From: Alphaproteobacteria bacterium 32-64-14
GTDB lineage: Bacteria > Pseudomonadota > Alphaproteobacteria > Caulobacterales > Hyphomonadaceae
NCBI GenBank assembly: GCA_002280725.1
Contig: NCEM01000018.1
Location: forward strand, 19,654-83,653
Direction of reading: 5' to 3'
Length of the DNA stretch: 64,000 bases
In this document: in pieces, positions 35,612 through 43,648 of the stretch
Layout of the letters: each line of letters opens with the position of its first letter
Position numbering within the stretch: position 1 is the stretch's first letter
Program-made: the position numbers and the translations under genes
The notes under the pieces: model-generated
What the model saw: the letters and a program-made list of their open reading frames with translations, nothing else
Told to the model about the DNA's origin: nothing
Database searches by the model: none

Positions 35612-36850
35612 CTAGTTAGGCATCGCCGGATAACCCGGCTCCACCTGGATGCCGAATGAATTGATGGCAAGTCCTGTCATCGTGTAACCCCCGACGGTGT
35701 ACACGATCTCTATCCGCTGCTTCATGCCATAGTATTTGGCAAGCTCCGCCCATGTCGCATCGGATATGAACGCCTCGCGCCGAAGTTCGTCCGCCGCCGT
35801 CAGCACGGCCCGCTGCCGCGCATTCCAGCCCATCGCCTGAGACCCGATTGCAATGTCCGCGATCTGCTGGTCGCTCAGCCCGGCCGACTTGGCGTATTCG
35901 ACATGATGCGCCCACTCATAGTCCGCGCGAATGTTCCACGCCGTCCGCATGATCAGCAGCTCGCGCGTTTCGGGATCGAGCATGCTGTCGCGCTGCAGAT
36001 AGCTGCCAAACCGCGCGCGCGGCCCATACAGCTTCGGATGATTCAGCATCGTCGTGTAGAGATTGAGCGCCGTTCCATCGGGCCGCACCTGCGGCGCGAT
36101 CAGCGCGCGCTGCTCCGGCGTCCACTTGTCCTCTGTAACCGGCGCGATGCGAGGTAAGGCAAGACGCGGGCCAGCCGCGCGCGTGGCTAATACCGGCATC
36201 GCCAAATCAGCCGGCATGAAATCCACCGCCTCCGGCTCCACCTGCACGCCCAGCGTGTTCAGCGCCATCGACACCAGCTGATACTGCGCCGCCGTGAACA
36301 GCAGCTCCATCACCTGGCTGTCCGAATAGACTTTGCGCAGATCGGCCCACGTCGCGTCCGAGATCATCGCCTCATAACGCAGCTCGTCCGCCATCCGTAT
36401 CACGGCCCGGTCAATGTCCGTCCACATCGGATCATCCGGCGCCGCCGCGATCGCGCGGATCTCGGCCTCGCTGACACCGGCAGACGCCTTGGCAATCCGC
36501 GCGTGCTGCGACCACTCGTACGGCGACTGGCACAGCCATCCCATCCGCAGCATCGCCAGCTCGCGATGGCGCGCCGAAATGCTCGTGCCGTTCAGCAACA
36601 CCTGTCCAAGCGGCGACCAGCGATTGTAGAGATCGACGTGGTGCGCCAGCGTCCGGTAGATGTTGAGGTTGGCGCGGCTGCCCAGCATGTCGCGCTGCGC
36701 TTCGCTGAGATCGCTGGCGTCCACCACATCAAGCCGCGGCGCCGACAGCCGGGGTGAAAAGCTGGTCTGGCTTCCCGGCATCGTCATGCATCCGGCCAGC
36801 ATCATGCCTCCCGACAGCGCAAGGGCTGCCGCCAGCATTGCAACACGCAT
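35612..36850 (-). CDS. lipoprotein with two carboxymuconolactone decarboxylase-like domains
   Basis: 412 residues with a lipoprotein signal (LALSGGMMLAGC). The mature part is an internal duplication. Each half has a CMD/AhpD-like helical core: RTLAHHVDLYNRWSPLGQVL...ARHRELAMLRMGWLCQSPYE in the first and TTMLNHPKLYGPRARFGSYL...ETRELLIMRTAWNIRADYE in the second. Both end in a matching hydrophobic helix and a VQVEPE or IQVEPG tail. The usual CxxC redox pair of AhpD is absent, so peroxidase activity is unlikely. An export signal is uncommon in this family. The true function is unknown. Confidence 0.8.
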   Translation of the reverse strand: MRVAMLAAALALSGGMMLAGCMTMPGSQTSFSPRLSAPRLDVVDASDLSEAQRDMLGSRANLNIYRTLAHHVDLYNRWSPLGQVLLNGTSISARHRELAMLRMGWLCQSPYEWSQHARIAKASAGVSEAEIRAIAAAPDDPMWTDIDRAVIRMADELRYEAMISDATWADLRKVYSDSQVMELLFTAAQYQLVSMALNTLGVQVEPEAVDFMPADLAMPVLATRAAGPRLALPRIAPVTEDKWTPEQRALIAPQVRPDGTALNLYTTMLNHPKLYGPRARFGSYLQRDSMLDPETRELLIMRTAWNIRADYEWAHHVEYAKSAGLSDQQIADIAIGSQAMGWNARQRAVLTAADELRREAFISDATWAELAKYYGMKQRIEIVYTVGGYTMTGLAINSFGIQVEPGYPAMPN

Positions 36851-36936
36851 GTTTCCGTCCCCGAGGTCAGTCTTTTATTGTCTGCCGCGCAGCTTGCCAC
36901 GGCTTCGGGGCGCCCGCCAGCCTCAGAGGCCCAGCG

Positions 36937-37494
36937 CTAAAGGCCTGGCCGAACCTCGGGCAGGGGCAGCACGTGAATGCCGGATGCCCGCCCGGCATCC
37001 TTCACCAGCCTGGCCAGCGTCGTCGCGCCAAAGCTGTGCCGCCAGTCATCGCCATGGAACAAGCCAACACGCGCAGCTCCCTCCAGTGCCTGCATCGGTA
37101 GCACGTCTTCGACCAGCATCAGGCGTGGCCCCGGCTCCTGGCACACCAGCACGCAGCTCAGCAGCGCGACAGGATCGAACGCCGCCACCAGAACCGTCTC
37201 CTCGCGCCAAGCCCGCAGCTGGTTCGCAAGTCCATAGGCCTCCGCCACCGAGCGCCCGTCATGAAAGAACACCTGCTCCGACATCAGCGGATTGATGCTC
37301 GTGCCCTGTGCGCCATCGCGCGTGCGGATCACGGGCTGCGTCCGTCGCCGCGTGTGCGCGATGGTCCAGCCCAGCCGCCGCCCGGCTGACAACAGGTTGC
37401 GTGCCGCGGTCATGGCGGCAGGATCGGGCTCACAGCCGGGGATCGCATCGGCCTGAAGGTCGATGCAGAGAAGCCTGCACGGTAGGTGTGTCAT
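36937..37494 (-). CDS. isochorismatase-like cysteine hydrolase
   Basis: 185 residues of the isochorismatase fold: LLCIDLQADAIP with the first catalytic Asp near residue 12, a beta-alpha core with LGWTIAHTRRRTQPV, and VLVAAFDPVALLSCVLVCQE, where the Cys of LSC takes the place of the nucleophile. Members hydrolyse amides or vinyl ethers (nicotinamide, N-carbamoyl compounds, isochorismate). Sequence alone does not say which. Five bases separate it from the acyltransferase gene upstream, so it is probably in the same operon. Confidence 0.7.
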   Translation of the reverse strand: MTHLPCRLLCIDLQADAIPGCEPDPAAMTAARNLLSAGRRLGWTIAHTRRRTQPVIRTRDGAQGTSINPLMSEQVFFHDGRSVAEAYGLANQLRAWREETVLVAAFDPVALLSCVLVCQEPGPRLMLVEDVLPMQALEGAARVGLFHGDDWRHSFGATTLARLVKDAGRASGIHVLPLPEVRPGL

Positions 37495-37499
37495 GATCT

Positions 37500-38081
37500 T
37501 CAGGCCACCGCAGGCCGGGCGGCAGAACGATCAAGAACGTTCTCACGATCCCATTCGCCCTCGGGGCGCATGACCATGTACGGATCGGTGTCGATCGTGA
37601 TCGCGTCCGCGCGGGCGGGCAGGATGCGCTGGCACTCGACATACTCATAGTCCGAGAAGCGGAAGTCCGCGCGGCCCTCGCGTGGCAGGAAGCCAAGCTG
37701 CTTCCAGAACGGCGCAAGGCGTTTCTGGATATAGCCGATGGCCACCGTATAGCCCTTGCGGCTGATGACATCGACAGCCGTCTCGATCATCAGCTTCACG
37801 ACAGCGCCGCCGCGCACATGCTTCATCACGCACACGCGCTCGATCTTCGCGAAGTTCGCGAACCACCGCACGCGCAGCGTCGCCACCGGCTGGCCGCGCA
37901 GATAGGCGATCAGGTGCAGCGACGACAGGTCGTTGTTGTCGAACTCTTCCTCGTACGGGCAGTCCTGTTCAGCCAGGAACACTGACGAGCGGATCGCCAC
38001 CACCTTCATGAAGTCGGCAAGATCGCGAACGATCTCGACCGACAGGTCATTGCGCTGATTTGTGCTGCTCACGCTCATCAT
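37500..38081 (-). CDS. GNAT-family acyltransferase
   Basis: 193 residues from the ATG at 38081, which overlaps the stop of the upstream gene. GNAT features include a central beta-strand pair (HLIAYLRGQPVATLRVRWFA), an IERVCVMKHVRGGAVVKLMI loop and helix that matches the acyl-CoA pyrophosphate site, and AIGYIQKRLAPFWKQLGFLP near the C-terminus. It would transfer an acyl group, probably acetyl, to an amine; the substrate is unknown. A charged extension of about 30 residues follows the domain. It is co-directional with the cysteine hydrolase and a second GNAT-like protein. Confidence 0.78.
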   Translation of the reverse strand: MMSVSSTNQRNDLSVEIVRDLADFMKVVAIRSSVFLAEQDCPYEEEFDNNDLSSLHLIAYLRGQPVATLRVRWFANFAKIERVCVMKHVRGGAVVKLMIETAVDVISRKGYTVAIGYIQKRLAPFWKQLGFLPREGRADFRFSDYEYVECQRILPARADAITIDTDPYMVMRPEGEWDRENVLDRSAARPAVA

Positions 38082-38686
38082 GAGATCGGTTCCATCAGCG
38101 AGCAGCAGCGCCAGAAAAGATGCGGCGTGTCGTCGAACGGGAAGAAGCCAAGGTGGCGCATGATGCGCGCGCCCGCTTCCGTTGAATCCCTGCCGAAGAA
38201 GGGAAGGTCGGTGAAATGGGTGTCGATCAGGGTGCGCAAGCCCAGCACCAGCGCGCCGCGGCTCACCTGGTCCTTGCCCGCGTAACACCAGCAATAGAAG
38301 CCCGCGAGCGGCTCGCCGACCCTCGCGACCCATTTCGCATCAATGTTCGCAGCATCGAACGTATTGTCCACCAGCGCTGCAACGCCTTCGCTGCTCAGCG
38401 CGAGCGGCGCGAGAAAGCCGGTGACAACGTCGTTGCGGCGGATCACCCAGATTGACGCGCCCGTCAGCGCATCGACACGCTTGATCTCGTCCAGCGAGGC
38501 AAGCCCCGGTCCGAGTTCCGCGGTCGCAAGCGCGTGCACCGCTTCATAGTCAGCATCGCTGACAGCGTGCGTCAGACGCACCGACGCCATCATCTCTTCG
38601 GATGCGCCCTGCATGTATTTCGGATGCAGCCGGTCACCGCCCAGCGACCTTAGCTGTGTGCGTGAAGTCCACATCAGCGCCGCCAT
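38078..38686 (-). CDS. GNAT-like protein
   Basis: About 202 residues from ATG 38686; later Met codons at 38614 or 38593 are possible. The sequence shows a weak acetyltransferase-like layout (LTHAVSDADYEAVHALATAE, ASIWVIRRNDVVTGFLAPLA, a helix ALVLGLRTLIDTHFTDLPFF and STEAGARIMRHLGFFPFDDT near the end). The acyl-CoA loop is not clear, so catalysis is uncertain. Its stop overlaps the start of the next acyltransferase gene, implying coupled expression of a possible heteromer. A CtrA-like box lies just upstream. Confidence 0.6.
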   Translation of the reverse strand: MAALMWTSRTQLRSLGGDRLHPKYMQGASEEMMASVRLTHAVSDADYEAVHALATAELGPGLASLDEIKRVDALTGASIWVIRRNDVVTGFLAPLALSSEGVAALVDNTFDAANIDAKWVARVGEPLAGFYCWCYAGKDQVSRGALVLGLRTLIDTHFTDLPFFGRDSTEAGARIMRHLGFFPFDDTPHLFWRCCSLMEPIS

Positions 38687-38710
38687 CACCCAACCACCGT
38701 TTTTGTGTCG

Positions 38711-38726
38711 TTAATCTCTTGCTAAC
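38711..38726. promoter_or_regulatory. CtrA-like box TTAA-N7-CTAAC
   Basis: In the divergent promoter between the GNAT operon and the LysR gene, TTAATCTCTTGCTAAC matches the CtrA consensus TTAA-N7-TTAA with one mismatch in the right half, plus the extra C often seen. The organism carries cckA, the kinase feeding CtrA. One short site proves little. Confidence 0.4.
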
Positions 38727-38777
38727 CATTCACCACAAACTGGAAGGTTGCGCCACTTCATTTCAGGCAGACCGGGT

Positions 38778-39764
38778 ATGACGACCAGAGAAGGGACCGA
38801 GCGGTTCGTCCGCGAACTGGTCGACTGGTCCGACCTGCGGACCTTCTATGCTGTTGCAACTGCAGGCTCGATGAACTCAGCCGCAGAACAGTTAGGCGTA
38901 ACGCAGTCAGCGATTTCAAAACGGCTGGGACAACTCGAGCAAAGACTAGGTGCTCGTCTTCTCGATCGCTCGCCTTCAGGAATTCAACTTACCGAAGCAG
39001 GCGCCGAAGCGCTCGATCACGTCACGACGATGATGCGCGCAAGTCTTTCACTTGAGAACACGCTCAAGGGACTTGAGACGAAAGCAGAAGGCGAAGTCAA
39101 AGTCTGGTCGAACGATGGCGTGCTTGCCTACTGCATTGCGCCGAGTCTCGGCGAATTCCTCGCGGCCAATCCCGGTCTTCGCCTTTCCCTGCAGGCAGAT
39201 CGCAATCTTCCCAAGCAAGGGCAGGGCTATGCCGATGTCGTCGTCGGCTTCGATCAGCCCCACCAGGCCGACACGATCTCGTTCCCCGTTGCAACGATGC
39301 ACTACTGCGTCTTCTCCAGCCGCAGCTATCTCGACACCTATGGGGCGCCTACCGGTCCGCTCGATGTCGCCCAGCACCGGGTGCTGAATCACCTTTTCTA
39401 TGGCGAAAACCCCGGCTGGAAGGAAAAGACGGCGCAAATCTCGGCCCTGATCGAGCCAACCGTCATCACCGATTGCAGCGCCTCCCTGCTTCAGGCGACG
39501 GCCGCCGGCGCGGGAATAGCTGTTATGCCCAGCTACGCTGCGCGCCTCGATCCCCGCCTTGTGGCCCTCCCGCTCCCGCCGCTGGCGTCGGTAAAGGTCT
39601 GGCTCAGCTTCCACGAAAGCGCCCGCCGCACCCCGCGCGTGCGCACCGTCGTCACCTGGATGCGCGAACTCTTCGACCGCCGCCGCAATCCATGGTTCCG
39701 CGAAGAATACGTGCCCCCCAGCCTGTTCGAAGCCGCCGCCCGCCAGGAAGACCGCGCGGCTTAA
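38778..39764 (+). CDS. LysR-family transcriptional regulator
   Basis: 328 residues from ATG 38778; a TTG at 38748 would add ten residues. The winged helix-turn-helix is clear: LRTFYAVATAGSMNSAAEQL, GVTQSAISKRLGQLEQRLGA, RLLDRSPSGIQLTEAG. A linker helix and a periplasmic-binding-type effector domain follow (VWSNDGVLAYCIAPSLGEFL, ADVVVGFDQP, LLQATAAGAGIAVMPSYAAR). It is divergent from the GNAT/cysteine hydrolase operon, the usual position for a LysR gene controlling its neighbours. Its stop codon lies four bases before the first hipB operator. Confidence 0.9.
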   Translation: MTTREGTERFVRELVDWSDLRTFYAVATAGSMNSAAEQLGVTQSAISKRLGQLEQRLGARLLDRSPSGIQLTEAGAEALDHVTTMMRASLSLENTLKGLETKAEGEVKVWSNDGVLAYCIAPSLGEFLAANPGLRLSLQADRNLPKQGQGYADVVVGFDQPHQADTISFPVATMHYCVFSSRSYLDTYGAPTGPLDVAQHRVLNHLFYGENPGWKEKTAQISALIEPTVITDCSASLLQATAAGAGIAVMPSYAARLDPRLVALPLPPLASVKVWLSFHESARRTPRVRTVVTWMRELFDRRRNPWFREEYVPPSLFEAAARQEDRAA

Positions 39765-39768
39765 AAAA

Positions 39769-39935
39769 TGTACCCGACCGGGTGCATTTTGTCCTGCATA
39801 TGCTCGATTGATTGGAATTGTACCCGATCGGGTACATGTAAGCACTCTCGCACAGGAGCAGGCAAATGTACCCGACCGGGTACATTTGGGTTGACAAAAG
39901 TGCCTCGCCTGCCAGTATGTACCCGATCGGGAACA
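39769..39935. promoter_or_regulatory. four phased hipB operators and promoter
   Basis: Four copies of an 18-bp palindrome, consensus TGTACCCGATCGGGTACA, start at 39769, 39819, 39867 and 39918, about 50 bp apart. Copies 2 and 3 fit best; 1 and 4 each have one changed base in an arm. A TTGACA at 39891-39896 between copies 3 and 4 is followed by an AT-rich -10 region overlapping copy 4, so a bound repressor would block RNA polymerase. Position and symmetry match autoregulation by HipB with HipA as co-repressor. Confidence 0.85.
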
Positions 39936-39941
39936 TATATC

Positions 39942-40178
39942 ATGTCCAACTTGCCTGCTGACTTCACGCCAGACTTGCTGGCCGCGGACATTGCCAGGTT
40001 GATCCAGCGCAGGCGCACCGAGCTTGGCATGTCGCAGGAAGAGCTCGCGCTTGCATCAGGCGTAGGCCGTCGCTTCATCAACGAGCTCGAAGGCGGCAAG
40101 CCAAACGCCCGTCTGGGTCTTACGCTCATGGTGCTGGCCTCGCTCGGTATCCGTATCTCAGCCAAAGGTCCGTCCTGA
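39942..40178 (+). CDS. hipB: HipB-type antitoxin
   Basis: 78 residues from ATG 39942, seven bases after the last operator. An XRE helix-turn-helix fills most of it: AADIARLIQRRRTELGMSQE, ELALASGVGRRFINELEGGK, followed by NARLGLTLMVLASLGIRISA. HipB neutralises the HipA kinase and, bound to it, represses the operon. The start is chosen by the domain and operators; the frame upstream reads through the operator DNA. The toxin gene begins two bases after its stop. Confidence 0.9.
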   Translation: MSNLPADFTPDLLAADIARLIQRRRTELGMSQEELALASGVGRRFINELEGGKPNARLGLTLMVLASLGIRISAKGPS

Positions 40179-40180
40179 CC

Positions 40181-41440
40181 ATGCAGGTCTATTTCGCGGA
40201 TCGCGTGGTGGGCTGGATCGAACCGCGCAAGGACGGTCTGGCCTTCCACTATGATCCGCAATGGCTGGACGACGCGCGCGCCTTTCCCCTGTCTCTGGGG
40301 ATTCCTCTCACACCTGAGACCGTTGGCCCTGAAGTCTTCGTTCCTTGGATTGCAAACCTCTTGCCCGAGGGGCCGGCTCTGCGCCGCATCGGTCAGCTCT
40401 TGGGTATGGCGCCCGAGGATCTTCTGGCGATGCTGGGCGAGATCGGACGCGACACGGCAGGCGCATTGTCCATCGGCGCGCCGGGAACAACACGTTCGGA
40501 CTATCGAGAGATTGAAACCGATGCAGATCTCGAACGCATCATTGGCGACCTGCCGCGCAAACCATTCCTTGTCGGGGAGGAGGGCGTCTCGATGTCCCTC
40601 GCCGGCGTTCAGACAAAACTCGGCGTCTTCCGTACGCAGAAGGGAACCTTGGCGATCCCATTCAACGGATCGCCATCGACCCACATCCTCAAGCCTGATG
40701 CCGCAGACAGGCTGTATGGGAGCGTACAAAACGAAGCCTACTGCATGACGTTGGCGCGGCTTGCAGGACTCGATGCAGCAGAGGTCACGACAGGAAGAGC
40801 CGGAGAGCGAAACTATCTGCTGGTGACGCGATATGATCGCCAGGAGGACGGCAATAGCTGGCGCCGGCTGCACCAAGAAGATTTCTGTCAAGCGCTCGGC
40901 AAACCACCTGAAGCCAAGTACGAGCGTAACCAGACTGGTATCAAAGGACCCTCCGCTGTCGACATGCTGCGTTTGAGCCGCGCCGCTGTCGGCGCCCCCG
41001 CCGTGGTTCGCCTCCTCGACGGCATCGTGTTCAACATCGTCGCGTGCAACACTGATGCACACGCCAAGAATTACGCGATCATGTTGTCGCCTGGCGCGCC
41101 AAGGCTCGCGCCGCTGTATGATGTCCTTGCGACTCAGGTGTGGGGCGGCATCACGCCAAACCTTGCGCAATCAATCGCAGGCAAGACGCGCGGTGATCAT
41201 CTCAAGCAGCGTCATTGGATCCGGTTCGCAGAAGACGCAGGACTTGCTCGCGCAGCCGCCTTGCGCCGCATTCACGCGCTGATCGGAAGAGTCGAAAAAG
41301 CCATGCCTGCGGCACGCAGCGCAGTTCGCGCGATGCCAGCTGGTGATCATCCCATGCTGGACGACGTGGCCGAGCTTATCAAAAAGAGGATCGCTCACTT
41401 GCGCACAGGCCTCGAGGACGACAGACTTATCGATGACTAG
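40181..41440 (+). CDS. hipA: HipA-type serine/threonine kinase toxin
   Basis: 419 residues, the usual length for HipA. The N-terminal couple_hipA domain (PLTPETVGPEVFVPWIANLL, PEGPALRRIG) precedes the kinase domain: SMSLAGVQTKLGVF (the autophosphorylation/ATP loop, Ser139), THILKPD, and the catalytic TDAHAKNYAI with Asp292, Lys296 and Asn297, then PLYDVLAT with the metal-binding Asp314. In E. coli HipA phosphorylates glutamyl-tRNA synthetase and slows growth; the target here is not known. All catalytic residues are present, so the pair looks active. Confidence 0.93.
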   Translation: MQVYFADRVVGWIEPRKDGLAFHYDPQWLDDARAFPLSLGIPLTPETVGPEVFVPWIANLLPEGPALRRIGQLLGMAPEDLLAMLGEIGRDTAGALSIGAPGTTRSDYREIETDADLERIIGDLPRKPFLVGEEGVSMSLAGVQTKLGVFRTQKGTLAIPFNGSPSTHILKPDAADRLYGSVQNEAYCMTLARLAGLDAAEVTTGRAGERNYLLVTRYDRQEDGNSWRRLHQEDFCQALGKPPEAKYERNQTGIKGPSAVDMLRLSRAAVGAPAVVRLLDGIVFNIVACNTDAHAKNYAIMLSPGAPRLAPLYDVLATQVWGGITPNLAQSIAGKTRGDHLKQRHWIRFAEDAGLARAAALRRIHALIGRVEKAMPAARSAVRAMPAGDHPMLDDVAELIKKRIAHLRTGLEDDRLIDD

Positions 41441-41644
41441 CGCGGCGTGACGCCGCAACCGCCGTTACACTTCGCGACCAATCCCGCCCGAAAAACTCCA
41501 CATTTGGCGACCGAGATACGGGTCGAGGACGACGCGCGGAATCCCGCCGACAGGCCCGCTTCCGCCGCACCGCCCCCACTTGCGGATTATTGCACCGACC
41601 CAATCTGATTGTTCCGATGGTTCTGTGCGCATGCGGAGACTGAC

Positions 41645-43150
41645 ATGAATCGTGGTGCTGTAATCGGCGCGCTCGGCGGCCTTCTGGCCGGAGTGAGCCT
41701 CGGGGCAGTTGCGTTGGCGGCCCCTTCCTTTGCTCTTTTCTCGCACGGCAACACGTCCGTTGCCGCGCCCATGGCTTCCCAGCTGGCCATTCCCGCCGTC
41801 GCACAGACGGCGCGCTGGGGAACGCTCCCGAACCTTGCCGACCTCGTCGAGGCGGTCTCCCCCGCCGTCGTCCAGATAGAGGTGCGCCAGGCCTCTCCAA
41901 TCCGGCAGATGTCGGGTCCGCAAGGCAACCCGTTCGCGGGCACGCCCTTCCAGGACTACTTCCAGTTCGGCCCCGAAGGACCCGGCGGCGCAAAGGGTGA
42001 AGCGCCCGATCGCCGCGGCTCCGGCTCCGGCTTCTTCATCGAAGGCGGCTACATCGTCACCAACAACCACGTCGTCGAAAGCGCCAAGTCGCTCAACGTC
42101 GTGCTTCCCGATGGCCGCGAACTCACCGGCACGGTGGTCGGAACCGACCCCAAGACAGACCTTGCGGTCGTAAAGGTTGAAGGCTCCGGCCTGCCGCGTG
42201 GGCTGCCGTGGGGCAACAGCGCCAATGCGCGTCCGGGCGACAACGTGTTCGCCATCGGCGCGCCTTTCGGCCTTGCCAACACCGTCACCGCCGGCATCGT
42301 CTCGGCGCGCGGCCGCGATATCCGCTCGGGCTCGTACGACGACTACATCCAGGTCGACGCCCCCATCAACCAGGGCAACAGCGGCGGACCTCTGTTCGAC
42401 CAGTCGGGCGCCGTCATCGGCGTCAACTCGGCGATCTACACGCCCAGCGGCGGCAACGTCGGCATCGGCTTCTCGATCCCGTCCGAACAGGCCAAGGGCA
42501 TCATCCAGCAGATCATCTCGAACGGCTCGGTCCAGCGCGGCTGGCTCGGCGTCGCCATCTCCCCGGTCACGCCGGAGATCGCCGCCAGCCTCAACCTGCA
42601 GGCCGTGAAGGGCGCGGTGGTCAACAACGTCACCGACGAGAGCCCCGCCTCGAAAGCTGGCCTGCGCGAGGGCGACATCATCCTCCGCTTCGGCGAGCGC
42701 GAAGTGAACCACGTCCAGGATCTCACCCGCGCCGTGGCTGACACCAAGGCCGGCACAGCCCGCGACGTCCGCATCATCCGCGACAATCGCGAGCAGACCG
42801 TCCGCGTCACCATCGCCAAGCTCGATGAGGGCTCCCAGCCCAAACCCGTGCTCGCCAGCGCAACGCCCGGCGCGCCCGATGGCGTCTCGGTGGCCGAACT
42901 CGGCCTCGGCCTTGCCGCCCGCGATGGCGGCGTGGTCGTCACGTCCGTGAAGGTCAACTCGCACGCCGCCGACGTCGATATCCGCGTCGGCGACAAGGTC
43001 GTGAAGGTTAACCAGGTCACCCCCACCACGCCCGAAGCGATCCGCAAGGAAGTCGATGCCGCCCGCAAGCAGGGCCGCTCTGCCGTGCTGCTACAGGTCG
43101 AGCGCAGCGGCCAGCGCTTCTTCGTCGGCATCCCGCTCGCCAACGAATAG
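41645..43150 (+). CDS. degP: DegP/HtrA-type periplasmic serine protease
   Basis: 501 residues from ATG 41645. A hydrophobic N-terminal segment (VIGALGGLLAGVSLGAVALA) targets it to the envelope, followed by a trypsin-like domain with His142 (VTNNHVVES), Asp172 (DPKTDLAVVKVE) and Ser246 (NQGNSGGPLFDQSG). Two PDZ domains follow (RGWLGVAISPVTPEIAASLN and VAELGLGLAARDGGVVVTSV). It should degrade or refold misfolded envelope proteins. It is a single gene ended by a strong terminator, placed before the flagellar genes. The family also includes DegQ and MucD; the layout does not separate these. Confidence 0.93.
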   Translation: MNRGAVIGALGGLLAGVSLGAVALAAPSFALFSHGNTSVAAPMASQLAIPAVAQTARWGTLPNLADLVEAVSPAVVQIEVRQASPIRQMSGPQGNPFAGTPFQDYFQFGPEGPGGAKGEAPDRRGSGSGFFIEGGYIVTNNHVVESAKSLNVVLPDGRELTGTVVGTDPKTDLAVVKVEGSGLPRGLPWGNSANARPGDNVFAIGAPFGLANTVTAGIVSARGRDIRSGSYDDYIQVDAPINQGNSGGPLFDQSGAVIGVNSAIYTPSGGNVGIGFSIPSEQAKGIIQQIISNGSVQRGWLGVAISPVTPEIAASLNLQAVKGAVVNNVTDESPASKAGLREGDIILRFGEREVNHVQDLTRAVADTKAGTARDVRIIRDNREQTVRVTIAKLDEGSQPKPVLASATPGAPDGVSVAELGLGLAARDGGVVVTSVKVNSHAADVDIRVGDKVVKVNQVTPTTPEAIRKEVDAARKQGRSAVLLQVERSGQRFFVGIPLANE

Positions 43151-43171
43151 CCCCTGACGCTCCATCCAACG

Positions 43172-43199
43172 AAAAGCCCGGGCCTCGCCCGGGCTTTTT
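43172..43199 (+). terminator. intrinsic terminator after degP
   Basis: AAAAGCCCGGGC, a three-base loop CTC and GCCCGGGCTTTTT form a GC-rich hairpin with a run of T directly behind it, 21 bases after the degP stop. This is a textbook rho-independent terminator and isolates degP from fliQ. Confidence 0.92.
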
Positions 43200-43312
43200 G
43201 CGTTGCGCGGAAGGAACCCGCCTCGGCCGGGTATTAATTCGTTGTGCCCGTCAAAAATGCCTACAAAACCGCAGTTCATGAGCAGCCCCCGGCAGGTTTT
43301 GCCTACCCTTTC

Positions 43313-43337
43313 TTAACCTCTGCTTTGCAAGAGTTAA
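43313..43337. promoter_or_regulatory. paired TTAAC half-sites upstream of fliQ
   Basis: TTAAC at 43313 and GTTAAC at 43333 flank 16 bases, about 35 bases before the fliQ start. Caulobacter fliQ is activated by CtrA, whose site is TTAA-N7-TTAA. The spacing here is too long for one canonical site; each half would need a degenerate partner. Confidence 0.35.
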
Positions 43338-43371
43338 CGGCCAGAAACCATAATTCTCAGGAGTGGCAGGC

Positions 43372-43635
43372 ATGGATGGCCTGGAGGTTCTCGACTTTGG
43401 GCGTGACGCGCTCTGGACCACGGTCTGGATGTGCGCCCCCGCCATGATCGCGGGCCTCGTCGTGGGTCTCGTCATCGCCTTCTTTCAGGCGCTGACCCAG
43501 ATCCAGGAGATGACGCTGGTCTTCGTGCCGAAGATCATCGCGATCTTCGCCGCGCTGCTGATCTTCCTGCCGCTGATGGGGGGGCTCCTCGCCGGCTTTG
43601 CCGAACAGGTCTTCACCCGAATAGCCGAGTTCTGA
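43372..43635 (+). CDS. fliQ: flagellar export protein FliQ
   Basis: 87 residues from ATG 43372, with AGGAG about ten bases upstream. Two membrane helices (LWTTVWMCAPAMIAGLVVGL and the stretch around IIAIFAALLIFLPLMGGLLA) flank the family core VIAFFQALTQIQEMTLVFVP. FliQ is one of the small subunits of the FliPQR export gate in the flagellar basal body. It is directly followed by fliR and flhB, so the three gate proteins are co-transcribed. Confidence 0.95.
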   Translation: MDGLEVLDFGRDALWTTVWMCAPAMIAGLVVGLVIAFFQALTQIQEMTLVFVPKIIAIFAALLIFLPLMGGLLAGFAEQVFTRIAEF

Positions 43636-43648
43636 GAGGCAGCGTTCG

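Noticed and set aside
39769..39935. Four repeats considered as replication iterons or a CRISPR array
   Set aside because: The units are palindromic, 18 bp, separated by non-unique-length coding or promoter DNA, and sit at the hipB promoter. Operators explain them better.
41465..42964. 499-codon minus-strand open frame over degP
   Set aside because: It is a mirror of the DegP protease gene. The product is a long Asp/Gly/Ala repeat without domains.
43213..43243. GGAAC...CGTT resembling an EcfG promoter before fliQ
   Set aside because: The spacer is 22 bases, too long for the 16-17 consensus, and it overlaps the end of the degP terminator region.
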